The position numbers and the translations under genes are program-made. A DNA stretch of 38,608 nucleotides from Acidobacteriota bacterium (GTDB lineage: Bacteria; Acidobacteriota; Terriglobia; UBA7540): contig PLWR01000280.1 in NCBI GenBank assembly GCA_003165615.1, positions 1 to 38,608 on the forward strand. Reading direction: 5' to 3'. Position 1 is the first letter of the stretch; each line of letters begins with the position of its first letter. Shown here piece after piece: positions 9,671-18,467 of the stretch. Below the pieces are notes generated by a model that ran no database searches, was not told the DNA's origin, and was given only the letters and a program-made list of their open reading frames with translations.

Positions 9671-9697
9671 TGCAATCGATTTCAGAAACCGATTGCA
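9671..9697. promoter_or_regulatory. Two overlapping LacI-family operators
   Basis: TGCAATCGATTTCA (9671-9684) fits the LacI/CcpA-type consensus TGNAANCGNTTNCA at every fixed position. AGAAACCGATTGCA (9684-9697) fits at all fixed positions but the first. They share one base and are 13 bp apart centre to centre. The outer halves (TGCAATCG and CGATTGCA) are also perfect inverted repeats of each other. The cluster lies about 280 bp upstream of the lacI start and is the likely binding site of that regulator. Binding is inferred. Confidence 0.62.
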
Positions 9698-9849
9698 CAG
9701 CCTTTCTCGCACATCCGCGAGGATTTGTCAAGCTCTTTTGTGCAACTTTTCCAGCGAGTCTCACTCTCACCAGAATTGGCCGCGTTTGGGATCTCGCGGC
9801 CTTTTCCGCCGAACCGTGCTATTGTAAACTGTGAATGACGGTTGGTTTC

Positions 9850-9863
9850 CGAAACCGCTTGCA
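9850..9863. promoter_or_regulatory. Third LacI-family operator match
   Basis: CGAAACCGCTTGCA fits TGNAANCGNTTNCA at all fixed positions but the first and shares GAAACCGNTTGCA with the site at 9684-9697. It overlaps a perfect 13-bp dyad, GGTTTC-C-GAAACC (9844-9856). It lies 113 bp before lacI and 166 bp from the 9684 site, a distance compatible with autoregulation by looping. Confidence 0.58.
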
Positions 9864-9976
9864 TAAGTGCGGCACGGCCGCGTATCTCCATGGTTTGTAG
9901 GCAACCATCAAAGTACTCACAATGGCGGCTCGACTCCGGACTTTGCAGGCTTTCTCTTCGACCTAAAGGAGAGACT

Positions 9977-10996
9977 ATGAGTCACACGATGAAGGATGTG
10001 GCGAAGCTTGCAGGGGTTTCACCGGCGACCGTGTCGCGTGTACTAAACAACACACATGAGATTTCCCTAGGGACCCGGCAGCGTGTTCTAGAGGTTGTGA
10101 ACCAACTCCGCTATTATAAGAACGTCCATGCGCGGCGACTGTCGACGGGCCAGAGCGATCTATTCGGACTCGTGATCTCGCAGATCACAAATCCCTACTT
10201 TCCTGAACTCATCAGGGGATTTCAGGCTACGGCTTGGGACCGGGGATTCGATGTCCTTCTCTGCAACACGGAGTACGACCGGGAACGGAGCAAGTTGGTA
10301 ATCCGAAAGCTCATCGAGAGTGACGTACGGGGGGCCGCCATTATGACTTCTTCCGTCGACAAAGGTATGACTGCGGAACTGACTGCGGCGGGTATCGGAG
10401 TAGTTTTCTGCAACCTCGGCCCTGCGGAAACTCTGGTCAGCAATGTTTGGGTCAACTACCAGGGTGGAATCTCACACGCCATTGAACACGTGATTGAACT
10501 TGGCCATCAGCGCGCGGCAGTCATTGCCGGCCCTGAGGACCACCGCATAGCTATTACGATTGAGCATTTGCTGGAGGCCGGACTGAAGAAACGGAAGCTC
10601 GACGCTTTTCCGGTGATTCATTGCGACTTTCAAGTTCATGCAGGCGCATTAGCGGTGCGCACCGTGCTTTCAACGCCGGAGGTGCCCACGGTTATCTTTT
10701 GCGGAAGTGACCTTATCGCGATGGGAGTGATGAGTGCGCTTGAAGAGGCAGGCGTAAAGGTTCCCGAGGAGATTTCCGTCATCGGCATCGACGATGTCTC
10801 CTTTGCTTTTTTGACTCGTCCGGCCCTGACGACGATACTCGTGCCCCGCGAACAGCTAGGAAGGACCGCATTTCAGGCGCTTGACAAGATGCTGAGCCTC
10901 AAGCGCCGCAAAGGAGCCGAATACCATTTGGACACGCGGCTAATTGTTCGAAAATCCACCGCTCCTGCCCGGCAACGCGAACTACACATCGCATAG
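9977..10996 (+). CDS. LacI-family transcriptional regulator
   Basis: The product has 339 residues. ATG 9977 is chosen over an upstream in-frame start at 9842 because AAAGGAGA lies 6 nt before it and the family's HTH begins at once (MKDVAKLAGVSPATVSRVLN, residues 5-24). The hinge helix (residues ~45-57, NVHARRLSTGQ) leads into a periplasmic-binding-protein-like sensor domain (LFGLVISQITNPYFPELIRG; IFCGSDLIAMGVMSALEEAG; ISVIGIDD), all complete. It should bind DNA as a dimer or tetramer and release or gain affinity with a sugar effector. Three operator-like sites lie upstream. TonB receptor 1 on the other side is the most natural target, now separated by IS1182 debris. The effector cannot be read from the sequence. 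Confidence 0.93.
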   Translation: MSHTMKDVAKLAGVSPATVSRVLNNTHEISLGTRQRVLEVVNQLRYYKNVHARRLSTGQSDLFGLVISQITNPYFPELIRGFQATAWDRGFDVLLCNTEYDRERSKLVIRKLIESDVRGAAIMTSSVDKGMTAELTAAGIGVVFCNLGPAETLVSNVWVNYQGGISHAIEHVIELGHQRAAVIAGPEDHRIAITIEHLLEAGLKKRKLDAFPVIHCDFQVHAGALAVRTVLSTPEVPTVIFCGSDLIAMGVMSALEEAGVKVPEEISVIGIDDVSFAFLTRPALTTILVPREQLGRTAFQALDKMLSLKRRKGAEYHLDTRLIVRKSTAPARQRELHIA

Positions 10997-11165
10997 CAGT
11001 ACAGATTCAGACCTTCGGAATGAGCGGCAAGGGGACGCAAGAACGAATCAACGACCGACCGTGCGCGCCGGCAGCCATGTCAAGCCCCACCCGAATGCCA
11101 CTCGAGTGTGGCGCGTTTTGGGGAGTGTTGAGGAAGGGCTCAGAGGGCGGATAAAGGGGCAAGCG

Positions 11166-12566
11166 ATGCTGCTTGTAAAGGGACTCGTCAAAGTAGTCAG
11201 TCCCCTCGTATCGCCGGGGGTGGTTCTGACCACCGCGCTGTATGGCGTCTTAACCTTGCCCGCCGGGTGTGTTGGTTGTCAGAATCCTCCCCAGCAACCA
11301 TCGCTTGAAACTTTGAGGCTGAGGGTTGAGAAAACGCCCTCAGATCCGCTCGCCCATTATCGCCTTGCTGTGGCCCTCTACCACTACGGAAGACTGAGTG
11401 AGGCCGCAAAAGAGTTTCGGAAAGCACTGGCGCTCAAGCCGGACTTGGTCGAGGCCCACAACAACCTGGGGGTTATCCTGGACAAGGAGGGAAAGAAGGG
11501 GGAAGCACTCGGAGAATTCAACGAGGCTGTCAAGGCAAACCCTAGTGATCCTGATGCAAGGTACAACCTTGCTGTGGCTCTTATCCGGACACAAGATGAC
11601 TATCTGCAGGCCAAGCGCGAACTCGAACAGGCCGTGCGGCTAAACCCCAAGATGAGTAAGGCATACTATCGATTGGGACAAGTCGATGAACACCTCGGTG
11701 ACCTCCTGCAGGCTCGGAGAGAATTAGAGCAGGCGATTACGCTGAACCCGCAAGGTAACGAAGTTCACTTCGCACTAGCTAATCTTTTGAGGAAACAGGG
11801 AGATCGCGCAGCCGCCGAAGCCCAATTGGCTCTGTTTAACCAACTGAAACAACAGGAGACGAACCGGGACTTGGCTACCCGAGCTTATCGAAATGGGACT
11901 TTGCTAGCGCAGCGAAAGGAGTGGGACGGCGCGATTGAGCAGTTTCGAAAGGCGCTCGAATTGAATCCGGGTTTGAATGTGGCCCGCTTCAACCTCGCTG
12001 GGGCATTGCGCGAAAAAGGCGATCTTGAAGACGCAGTACGAGAGCTTCGCCGGGTTGTTCAAAGTTCCCCCAAATGGACGGAAGCACGGTATGAATTGGG
12101 AATAACCTTGACGCGGATAGGCAATTTGGAGGAGGCGTGCAGGGAGTATCATGAGGTGATTCGGCAGGACGCAACCTTGGTCGCGGCCTACCAGGGCTTG
12201 GCGGAAGCCCTGTTCCTGCGTGGCCAAACGGAAGCGGCGGAAGAAGAATTGCGCCATATCCTTAAGCTCGATCCCTCGAATATCCTTGCGCGTTACACCT
12301 TGGCTTCCTATATGCTCAAACAAGGAAGGACTTCGAGTGTCATCGCGGAGCTCCAACGCGTGCTCCGCCAGAATCCCGAGTTTGCTCCCGGTCACAACCT
12401 TCTGGGGATAGCCTATAGGCAGGCCGGACACACCTCGATGGCTGTCGGGGAGTTCCAGCAAGCTGTGCGGCTTGACCCCGCCGATTCAGAAGCCCAAACT
12501 AACTTGAAGCTTGCGCTCGAGCAGACGAATTCTCAGAGTGAGAAGCAGACCAACCCTGGCCCATAG
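11166..12566 (+). CDS. Exported TPR-repeat protein, possible lipoprotein
   Basis: The frame is open from 10944, overlapping the end of lacI, but ATG 11166 (purine-rich GGGG 6-10 nt upstream) gives a proper export signal. The product then has 466 residues. The first ~40 contain a hydrophobic stretch (VVLTTALYGVLTLPAGC) and a Cys that could be a lipobox (AGC or VGC). From about residue 55 onward it consists almost wholly of tetratricopeptide repeats, about a dozen 34-residue units such as ALALKPDLVEAHNNLGVILD and AVRLNPKMSKAYYRLGQ. It lies 169 bp after lacI on the same strand and may share its transcript. TPR proteins of this kind scaffold protein complexes at the envelope; the partner is unknown. 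It is intact. Confidence 0.85.
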   Translation: MLLVKGLVKVVSPLVSPGVVLTTALYGVLTLPAGCVGCQNPPQQPSLETLRLRVEKTPSDPLAHYRLAVALYHYGRLSEAAKEFRKALALKPDLVEAHNNLGVILDKEGKKGEALGEFNEAVKANPSDPDARYNLAVALIRTQDDYLQAKRELEQAVRLNPKMSKAYYRLGQVDEHLGDLLQARRELEQAITLNPQGNEVHFALANLLRKQGDRAAAEAQLALFNQLKQQETNRDLATRAYRNGTLLAQRKEWDGAIEQFRKALELNPGLNVARFNLAGALREKGDLEDAVRELRRVVQSSPKWTEARYELGITLTRIGNLEEACREYHEVIRQDATLVAAYQGLAEALFLRGQTEAAEEELRHILKLDPSNILARYTLASYMLKQGRTSSVIAELQRVLRQNPEFAPGHNLLGIAYRQAGHTSMAVGEFQQAVRLDPADSEAQTNLKLALEQTNSQSEKQTNPGP

Positions 12567-13079
12567 TGACATCCCTAGCCAACCAGGGAATTGGGAACGG
12601 TGACTGCCTCAACCGCAGTTAACCAACTGCCGCACAGTTCATCGGTATTTCATCAAGTGACTTTCACTGCTGCGCTTGCTGAATTCCTGTCCCCTGCGGC
12701 GAGCCCGGCTCGTCCCCGAAGCCCTCCGCAAGTGTCGATTGATGAAGTAAGGTCATCCACCAACATCAGATGATTGCCGGAGTTCATCGCCGAGTTGGCG
12801 GTGTCGTCATTCCAGAGTTCCCAGATCGTGGTCGCGCCATTGCGGACCATGTAGCCCCACAGCCCGGGTAGGTCGTTTGCGAGACGAGACGATACGCGAG
12901 GTTACAACGGCCTTGGGCGGTCCTGGCCAAAAGTATCAAATTCCAGGTATCCGCCATGCTTGGCAATCGAAATCAGCTCCTCGGATAGCTTTTCGCGGGT
13001 TCGCTTCCCGCGCAAGCCCAAATCGGCATGTTAGAAGAACTCAACGGGAGTCGCACCACTCTCCACAAGCCCATTGAAA
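12567..13079. other. Gene-free stretch holding a GH78 fragment
   Basis: This stretch lies between the convergent TPR gene (+) and GH42-like gene (-). The only recognisable content is the rhamnosidase remnant at 12746-12912. The short + strand frames here are not supported by ribosome-binding sites or family resemblance. A weak stem, TCCCT/AGGGA at 12572-12589, follows the TPR stop but lacks a T run. Confidence 0.5.
12746..12912 (-). pseudogene. GH78 alpha-L-rhamnosidase fragment around the catalytic base
   Basis: Two adjoining frames reproduce a short piece of a GH78 enzyme: LAYRLVSQTTYPG (12912 to about 12860), then GYMVRNGATTIWELWN and AMNSGNHLMLVDDL (about 12857 to 12746). One extra base near 12858 causes the frame change. 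The intact rhamnosidase at 18848-22081 has GYMVNNGATTIWELWN and AMNSGNHIMLVGDL at the same place, so this is the remnant of a related but distinct copy. The catalytic Glu of TIWELW is retained by chance. Nothing of the other ~1000 residues remains. Confidence 0.85.
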
Positions 13080-15308
13080 TTACAATAATTTCTCACCGGT
13101 TTCGGAGTCGAATACCCAGGTACAGGCGGCCGGCAATTGGGTTTCGATTCGCCGCCCGTTGCGTAGCGCCAGCACGCGAGGTCCGCCTGCAGCCGAGTGC
13201 ACGATCAGCAGGCCGCTGCCAGCATAGATGACGTCGTTCTGATCATCGTAAATGTGCACGCCGGCTTCTGCGAGCAGATACCGTAGCAAGTTGGGATCGC
13301 GCAGAGGAACGCTGGAGAACCACGCCGTGTGATCCGCACGCCGCTTCCGCGCCAGGCCCGCATGCTCGCTGCCCTCGAGTTTCCCCAGTACCGTGGCATC
13401 GGCGTCCCGAGCGGCGAATAGCGGTTCAATCGCCCGCTCGAACCCAAATGTTATGGCAGGAGCGCCGGCGGTTTGAACCACCACGCGCGCCGGAGAGTTG
13501 TTGACGGAAACCACGTTGATCCCAATCAGCCCCGAGATTCCTTCCGGGTCCGAGGTGGCGCCGTCGATCAGACCCGGAGCGCACGACCAGAACAGGTGCC
13601 TGCCGTCTTGCGCCACTTGGGTTCGGATAAGTTTTCGCTGGTTGGGATCGATGCAAAAAGTGTTGGCAAAAATCACAGCTTTGTAGGGCCGCAAATCGAG
13701 CTTGTCTAGGTCAAAGAGGTACACCATATCGAACGCCGCGCCGCTGCAGTAGAGGTCGGCAGTAGTGGCGTCCACCAGTTCAGTCGAGACGGGGTCGAGT
13801 TTGTCATTGTGGGCGGTGTAGTAAAACGACTCGGTATCGAAGACCAGGAGGACATCAGCCCCGGACACGAAGGGCTGACGGTTGCGTTCGGCCTGTAGTT
13901 TGCCGAGCTTGGCAATCTCCGCCTGCATCTCCTGCGAGTCCCACCAGCCGGCTGCTTTGCCAGATGGTTGGGGTTCAAACTCGCAAACCAGGTCGTAATA
14001 CCAGAGCCCCATCCCCCGGCTGAACGGGCCGAGCACGTTGCGGCGGAGAATGGCCACGCTCTCGGCGCGGGCCCGCTGCTGGTCCACGATCCTCATATCC
14101 CAAATCTCCGGGGAACTATCCATTTCGTCTAGCCACAACTTGCCGTGCAGCCGTCCCGATTCCGTCAAGCCGCGAGACATTCCGGGCTTCCCCAAATCCC
14201 GGTCGGTGTACGATTGCGGCGCGCAAAGCACGTCCACGTAGGGTGATTCCAGCGCCCGCCGGATTTCCAGGTGTCCGCCCATGCCAATACGCCCGAACAT
14301 ACTGAACCAGTACCCGTGAAAGCCGCCGGTCACGATGGGTCGCGGCCAGCTTTCCTTTATGGTTCGGCAGAAGTAGATGAAGGCGTCCGTGACGGCCTGG
14401 TGCTGGCAGTGCAGATAGTCAATTACTTTGCGGTCGCGCAGCGGATTGCGCAGATATCCGTCACAACGCATCCGTTCTTCTGTGCCAGGAACGGTCGCCC
14501 CGGCAAGAGAAGCGTCGCGGTCATTCCACGCCATCTGCAGCGCCTGCTCGGTACCGTACTCCGCCCGCAGCCACTTGCGAAAATGGCTTGTCATGGCAGG
14601 ACCGGTGTCCGGTTCGTTGTCAATGAAACCGTAGTAGTGCCATTCACCGTAAACCCCGGCGGCCACCTGAATACAGAAGAGAGCCTCGCCCTCAGCCGTC
14701 GCGGCCAGGCCCCGGCAGAACTCGCGCGTTTTCGCGCCGCACTCGTCGAGCCATCGTTGGGAAGCCAAGCTGTGACGCGGCACTCGCCGGAGGTCAAATT
14801 CCAAAGGTACCCAGGAGGGAAGTCCCCAGAGCGGCGGATCTTCCAGAGATCCGTTCGCCCACTGCACGCATTCTTCCGGATGCGCCTGGTTCCACCAGGG
14901 CGGTGAGTTGACCTGCAGCCGCAGCATGACCGCAGCTTCCGGATAGGCGTCCAGAATGCCGCGGATCTGCTTCCTGGCTGGCTCGATGCTGAACTCCCGC
15001 TCGGAGGTCCAGAGCTGTTCCATCCACACCTCCGCCTGGAAAAGCCGCACCCCGGCGCTGGCGAATTCGGCGATGCTGTATTGCGCTCTCTCTTCCCAGG
15101 TGAAGCGGTAACCGGGGCAATGTCCCAGCGCATAAATAACGGGCAGCGCGGGCTGGCCATGCAGAAACAGGGTGGGGCGCCCTAGTTGCATGGCGATGCG
15201 AGCACCTAAGGGTTCCCCTGCGGGTCGTTCCATCCCGCTTGCCGCACTCGGAGCAAGCATTGGAATTGCGCCGATCGCCAGAAATTCCCGGCGGTTGATT
15301 CGATTCAT
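13080..15308 (-). CDS. Tat-exported GH42-like beta-galactosidase-type protein
   Basis: The product has 742 residues. ATG 15308 has AAGGAGGAG just upstream and starts a twin-arginine signal (MNRINRREFLAIGAIPML); the extra 23 upstream codons lack support. A TIM barrel covers residues ~50-420. GVYGEWHYYGF near residue 220 carries the probable acid/base Glu, and LWLDEMDSSPE near residue 394 the probable nucleophile Glu, in the arrangement of GH42-like enzymes. Residues ~475-640 resemble the GH42 trimerisation (glutamine-amidotransferase-like) domain (DVLLVFDTESFYYT ... KAVIFANTFCIDPNQRKLI), followed by a small beta domain. The expected action is release of galactose or a related sugar from oligosaccharides in the periplasm. 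The residue assignments are by motif position. It is intact; a GH78 fragment lies downstream. Confidence 0.8.
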   Translation of the reverse strand: MNRINRREFLAIGAIPMLAPSAASGMERPAGEPLGARIAMQLGRPTLFLHGQPALPVIYALGHCPGYRFTWEERAQYSIAEFASAGVRLFQAEVWMEQLWTSEREFSIEPARKQIRGILDAYPEAAVMLRLQVNSPPWWNQAHPEECVQWANGSLEDPPLWGLPSWVPLEFDLRRVPRHSLASQRWLDECGAKTREFCRGLAATAEGEALFCIQVAAGVYGEWHYYGFIDNEPDTGPAMTSHFRKWLRAEYGTEQALQMAWNDRDASLAGATVPGTEERMRCDGYLRNPLRDRKVIDYLHCQHQAVTDAFIYFCRTIKESWPRPIVTGGFHGYWFSMFGRIGMGGHLEIRRALESPYVDVLCAPQSYTDRDLGKPGMSRGLTESGRLHGKLWLDEMDSSPEIWDMRIVDQQRARAESVAILRRNVLGPFSRGMGLWYYDLVCEFEPQPSGKAAGWWDSQEMQAEIAKLGKLQAERNRQPFVSGADVLLVFDTESFYYTAHNDKLDPVSTELVDATTADLYCSGAAFDMVYLFDLDKLDLRPYKAVIFANTFCIDPNQRKLIRTQVAQDGRHLFWSCAPGLIDGATSDPEGISGLIGINVVSVNNSPARVVVQTAGAPAITFGFERAIEPLFAARDADATVLGKLEGSEHAGLARKRRADHTAWFSSVPLRDPNLLRYLLAEAGVHIYDDQNDVIYAGSGLLIVHSAAGGPRVLALRNGRRIETQLPAACTWVFDSETGEKLL

Positions 15309-15814
15309 CTCTCCTCCTTGGTCATCAAAGACATTGCGCCGCCGTCTGGCCGGTGCAGACGCGCCGCAGCTTGGCATGGGAGCGTAGTCGCCGTCTACCT
15401 TGGTGATTTGTTGCTCTCACGCGTGGCAATAAACGCGTTGGATGTGCCGCTTGCAGGTTCGCGCAAACATGACGCGGAGGGCCATGTGGCGATGCCGCGA
15501 TGTGGCCGCGTCCTCAACCGGTCGCGGTAGGGATACCAGTTGCCGGGTACCCCCGCACGGATCCGTACGGGCGCTGATTAGCGGTCGGGTAAGGCAATGG
15601 CGCGGATCAGGCATCGAATGATGCCGACGTTTCCATCGCCTCCCCTAAAATTCCGGACGGCGCGTTTTCCCCGGTACGGCTTCAAGGCCGGACTATCAGA
15701 CGAGGCCGTCCCCGCATACGGGTTTGCCATCGTCCTTCGTGCTCTCTGCTGCCATCGTTTACCCTATCATTCCAAGCGCGCAAAGTTCACGAAGAACTCC
15801 GCCTGTCCGGCAGA
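15309..15814. other. Gene-free stretch between two Tat hydrolase genes
   Basis: About 500 bp with no supported gene. An imperfect 20-bp palindrome centred on GGATCC lies at 15552-15571 (9 of 10 pairs). A + strand stretch around 15640-15710 encodes, out of any real gene context, the string SPPLKFRTARFPRYGFKAGL, which I associate with recurring non-coding repeats in soil bacteria; this is a recollection, not shown here. Confidence 0.4.
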
Positions 15815-18073
15815 TCATTCTTTCCACACGACTTCCCATGAGGTGGCGCTGGGGGTCACGAGAAGGATATCACCCTGGCGTTGGACCTCCGCACCGGTGA
15901 TCTTGGCAAACCGCCTGACGCTGCCCAGGGTCGCGGGGATGCAAATATCGGCGGGGGGAGGCCCACTGCCTCGCTGAAACTGCAAGCGCCAGCCATCGTG
16001 GCCATCGAGCGGATCGAGGCTCAGATCGATCCGGCCGAAGCGCGTGGGGGATTGGACGACGCTCAACGGCTCCCCGCCTGCCAGCTCGAAATCACCTATT
16101 CCTGCAAGCAGACGCAAATCGCGGCCATCTTCAAGCGCCAGCATATGGCGCAGGTAGAGTACGCACTCCGCGCTCGCCCAGTTGTGGGGCATGTCGCCGA
16201 AATAGGTGGCCGTCAGACTTCCCCGCAAGGGCTGCTCCTCACGCCAGCAATAGAGCGGCGAGGCGTGGTTGAGATAGCCCGTGAAGGTCGTGCGTGCCCA
16301 ACCCGGCAATCCGGCCCATAAATAGACGTGGGCAACGAACACCGCGTTGTAATTCCAAACGCCTCCGTGCGGCAACCAGCCGGTCTCAGCGGGAATATCC
16401 TCCTGGGTCGAGGCCTGCATCAAGCGGATGTGACCCTGAACAACCGGATCGTCCTTGTCAAATACCAAGCCCGGAAAGATCGCGTGCGAAAGCGCCCATT
16501 GCGCCGTTTGCGGCCGCGGGCGGTCCCATTCACTGGCGGTTGACCAATAGGGATCCTCTTTCAACAACATGGGCAGATACTCGAACCCGCCAGCATGGGG
16601 ACGCATCTGCTGGCGAGCGGCGGCAAAAAAAGCCGTGCGCAATTCGCCGTAAAAAGGCTTGGCGCCCGCAGGGTCAGGCAGACCCAGCCGGTCCATTGCT
16701 TCCGTCGCCGCTTTCAATCCCGCCAGCGCCCAAAGCGTATTGGTGAATTCAGAGTACATGCCATACAGACCGCCGTCACCGATCCCCGGCGCCAGCAGCC
16801 CATAGCGGCCATTCGCGCTGCCATCGGTCCTGGCTTCATCCCGCTTGCTTTTCAGGAACTGCACGGCGCGCGCCACGTTCGGCTGCATGGAACGGAAATA
16901 GCTCCAGTCCTGGCTGAGCTCGGCCTGCCGCACCAGGGTGAACATGGCAATGCCGGTGTCTTTCCACATTCCTTCCCCGCCGCGCGCAAACACGCCACCA
17001 TTTGGCCGCTGGTGCTGCCACGTCGCCTCCAATCCCTGCTGCGCTTCGGCGTCGTAACCCAGGTAGCGTGCGGCCTCCAGAATAAAGTTGCCGTCAACCA
17101 CCCACAAACCGCGATAAACCGTGGGCCCCACCTGAAACGTGAGCTTGCCGTTTTTCACCTCGCGTGCCTGCTGAATGTTCTGCGCGCAAGCCGCCAGGAA
17201 CTCGCCGCCCGCGCCGGGAAGTTTGAGGGAGACATTGCCGGCGAAGGGTTTCCAGTTCTGCCAGTACTCGCGCGCCTCGGCCAGCAGTTCCAGGGGATGC
17301 GCAAGGCCGTCTTTCAACTTTTCCATCGCCTGCCCTTCTTGCGGAAATCGCAGGAAACAACGGAACGGCTGGCCCGCGGAAATAACGGCCGCAGTCATGG
17401 CGTAGGTCAATTGCACCCCGGCCGATTCGGGCGCCCCCAGGGAGCGGTCGCTGATCAGAAACGGCGGTGCTTTGTCATTGTCGAGCCGCACCACGGCGCC
17501 TTCCGCAATGCTCTCCAGTTTTGCCTCACGCTTGGTTCGCAGAATCACCACCGGAACCACCCCCAACTCGTGCTCAACGCGGGGCTCAACCTCCAAAATT
17601 ACGTTATCGACCCGGCCTTCATTCTCGCGCCGCGTTGCGAAAGTGGTGAGGTGCAGAAATGCTGCCGGGCGATCAAGGCGTGTATGAACAATGGGAATTC
17701 CGGGAGCCTCCAACCGCTGCCGGCCCAACTGATCCGCCTCCATCCCCTCCAGGGAGAATGCCACGACTTCCGGAAAGTTAGCGTTCTCTCCCACCTGGTC
17801 TGAGTGGCCGTAGCGCAAGTCGCCGTACTCGCCAATCACACTCTTGAAGTGATCGTCCGGATAACAGTAAGCCGTCTGCCAGGAGAGCGGGGAGTAGCGA
17901 AAATCGATTGCCGTCGAGGGGCCTTCGCTCTCCGCGCTCATGGTTTTGACCTCAGCATTTTGCGTGGCTGGGCTCGAGGCGGGGGCCAGAATCGGCGAGG
18001 AACCGGCCACGGCGGCCGTCCCTATGCTAACGCTTACATCTTGGAGGAATTTACGTCGGGTTGATTCGCGCAC
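15815..18073 (-). CDS. Tat-exported six-hairpin glycosidase-like protein
   Basis: The product has 752 residues and starts at GTG 18073 (AGGAG 8 nt upstream). The N-terminus reads MRESTRRKFLQDVSVSIGTA, a twin-arginine signal. Residues ~55-290 are beta-rich. From about residue 300 a helical barrel begins: TVYRGLWVVDGNFILEAARY resembles the substrate-facing RDG segment of GH15-like enzymes, with QRPNGGVFARGGEGMWKDTG next and GDMPHNWASAECVLYLRHML late in the barrel. The same order of motifs, diverged, occurs in the protein at 640-3282, so the two are likely distant homologues. The exact GH family and substrate are not recognised. It lies between the GH42-like and GH78 genes on the same strand and probably works on the same glycan. 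It is intact; group II intron debris lies upstream. Confidence 0.8.
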   Translation of the reverse strand: MRESTRRKFLQDVSVSIGTAAVAGSSPILAPASSPATQNAEVKTMSAESEGPSTAIDFRYSPLSWQTAYCYPDDHFKSVIGEYGDLRYGHSDQVGENANFPEVVAFSLEGMEADQLGRQRLEAPGIPIVHTRLDRPAAFLHLTTFATRRENEGRVDNVILEVEPRVEHELGVVPVVILRTKREAKLESIAEGAVVRLDNDKAPPFLISDRSLGAPESAGVQLTYAMTAAVISAGQPFRCFLRFPQEGQAMEKLKDGLAHPLELLAEAREYWQNWKPFAGNVSLKLPGAGGEFLAACAQNIQQAREVKNGKLTFQVGPTVYRGLWVVDGNFILEAARYLGYDAEAQQGLEATWQHQRPNGGVFARGGEGMWKDTGIAMFTLVRQAELSQDWSYFRSMQPNVARAVQFLKSKRDEARTDGSANGRYGLLAPGIGDGGLYGMYSEFTNTLWALAGLKAATEAMDRLGLPDPAGAKPFYGELRTAFFAAARQQMRPHAGGFEYLPMLLKEDPYWSTASEWDRPRPQTAQWALSHAIFPGLVFDKDDPVVQGHIRLMQASTQEDIPAETGWLPHGGVWNYNAVFVAHVYLWAGLPGWARTTFTGYLNHASPLYCWREEQPLRGSLTATYFGDMPHNWASAECVLYLRHMLALEDGRDLRLLAGIGDFELAGGEPLSVVQSPTRFGRIDLSLDPLDGHDGWRLQFQRGSGPPPADICIPATLGSVRRFAKITGAEVQRQGDILLVTPSATSWEVVWKE

Positions 18074-18184
18074 TGTTTCTTCTCCTGCGAGGAAAAAGTG
18101 GATGAGTCCTTTGATACCAAGCGGCGAAACGAACCTCGGGATACGGGTGAAGCACGCGCGGCTGGGGAAACCATCGGGCTGCCA

Positions 18185-18415
18185 AGGTGTGCACTCGAGT
18201 CCAAGGGAGCCGGTTTCGCTTTGTCCCGCTGATGTGCGTGAACCCGAGAAAGTTTAACGTTTCGGGCTTGCCTTCTCCTCTTCGTTTCCGACGCTGTTCG
18301 GCATACCGCCCGATCTTGATCCTGCGCTTTGTCGGGATGGAGTTCCAATCCGAACTTCCCCATCTGTTCCCGGGAGTCCTCCAGAAAGCGGTCTGCGTCC
18401 GTCCTATGTTGGAAA
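18185..18415 (-). pseudogene. Group II intron reverse transcriptase fragment, frameshifted
   Basis: Reading from 18415, one frame gives DADRFLEDSREQMGKFGLEL followed by HPDK, the conserved RT segment of group II intron-encoded proteins. A frame change near 18320 continues with GRYAEQRRKRRGEGKPETLN and FLGFTHISGTKRN, the expected next part. The catalytic YADD region and the maturase domain are absent. No intron RNA domain V was recognised next to it. It is a dead remnant 110 bp upstream of the Tat gene at 18073. Confidence 0.85.
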
Positions 18416-18467
18416 CCTAAGTAGATCGTTTCATTAAACTATAACCGCATTGCTGGTCGTCAATGTA

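Noticed and set aside
8707..9675. 322-codon ORF on the - strand
   Set aside because: It is antisense to the IS1182 transposase remnant, has no family resemblance, and overlaps the start of TonB receptor 1.
12572..12589. Terminator after the TPR gene
   Set aside because: Stem of only 5 bp and no T tract.
15552..15571. 20-bp imperfect palindrome around GGATCC
   Set aside because: One mismatch, no T run, not near a promoter or gene end; could be chance in GC-rich DNA.
16595..17803. 402-codon ORF on the + strand
   Set aside because: Lies wholly antisense inside the Tat six-hairpin gene; His/Arg/Gln-rich shadow translation without a ribosome-binding site.
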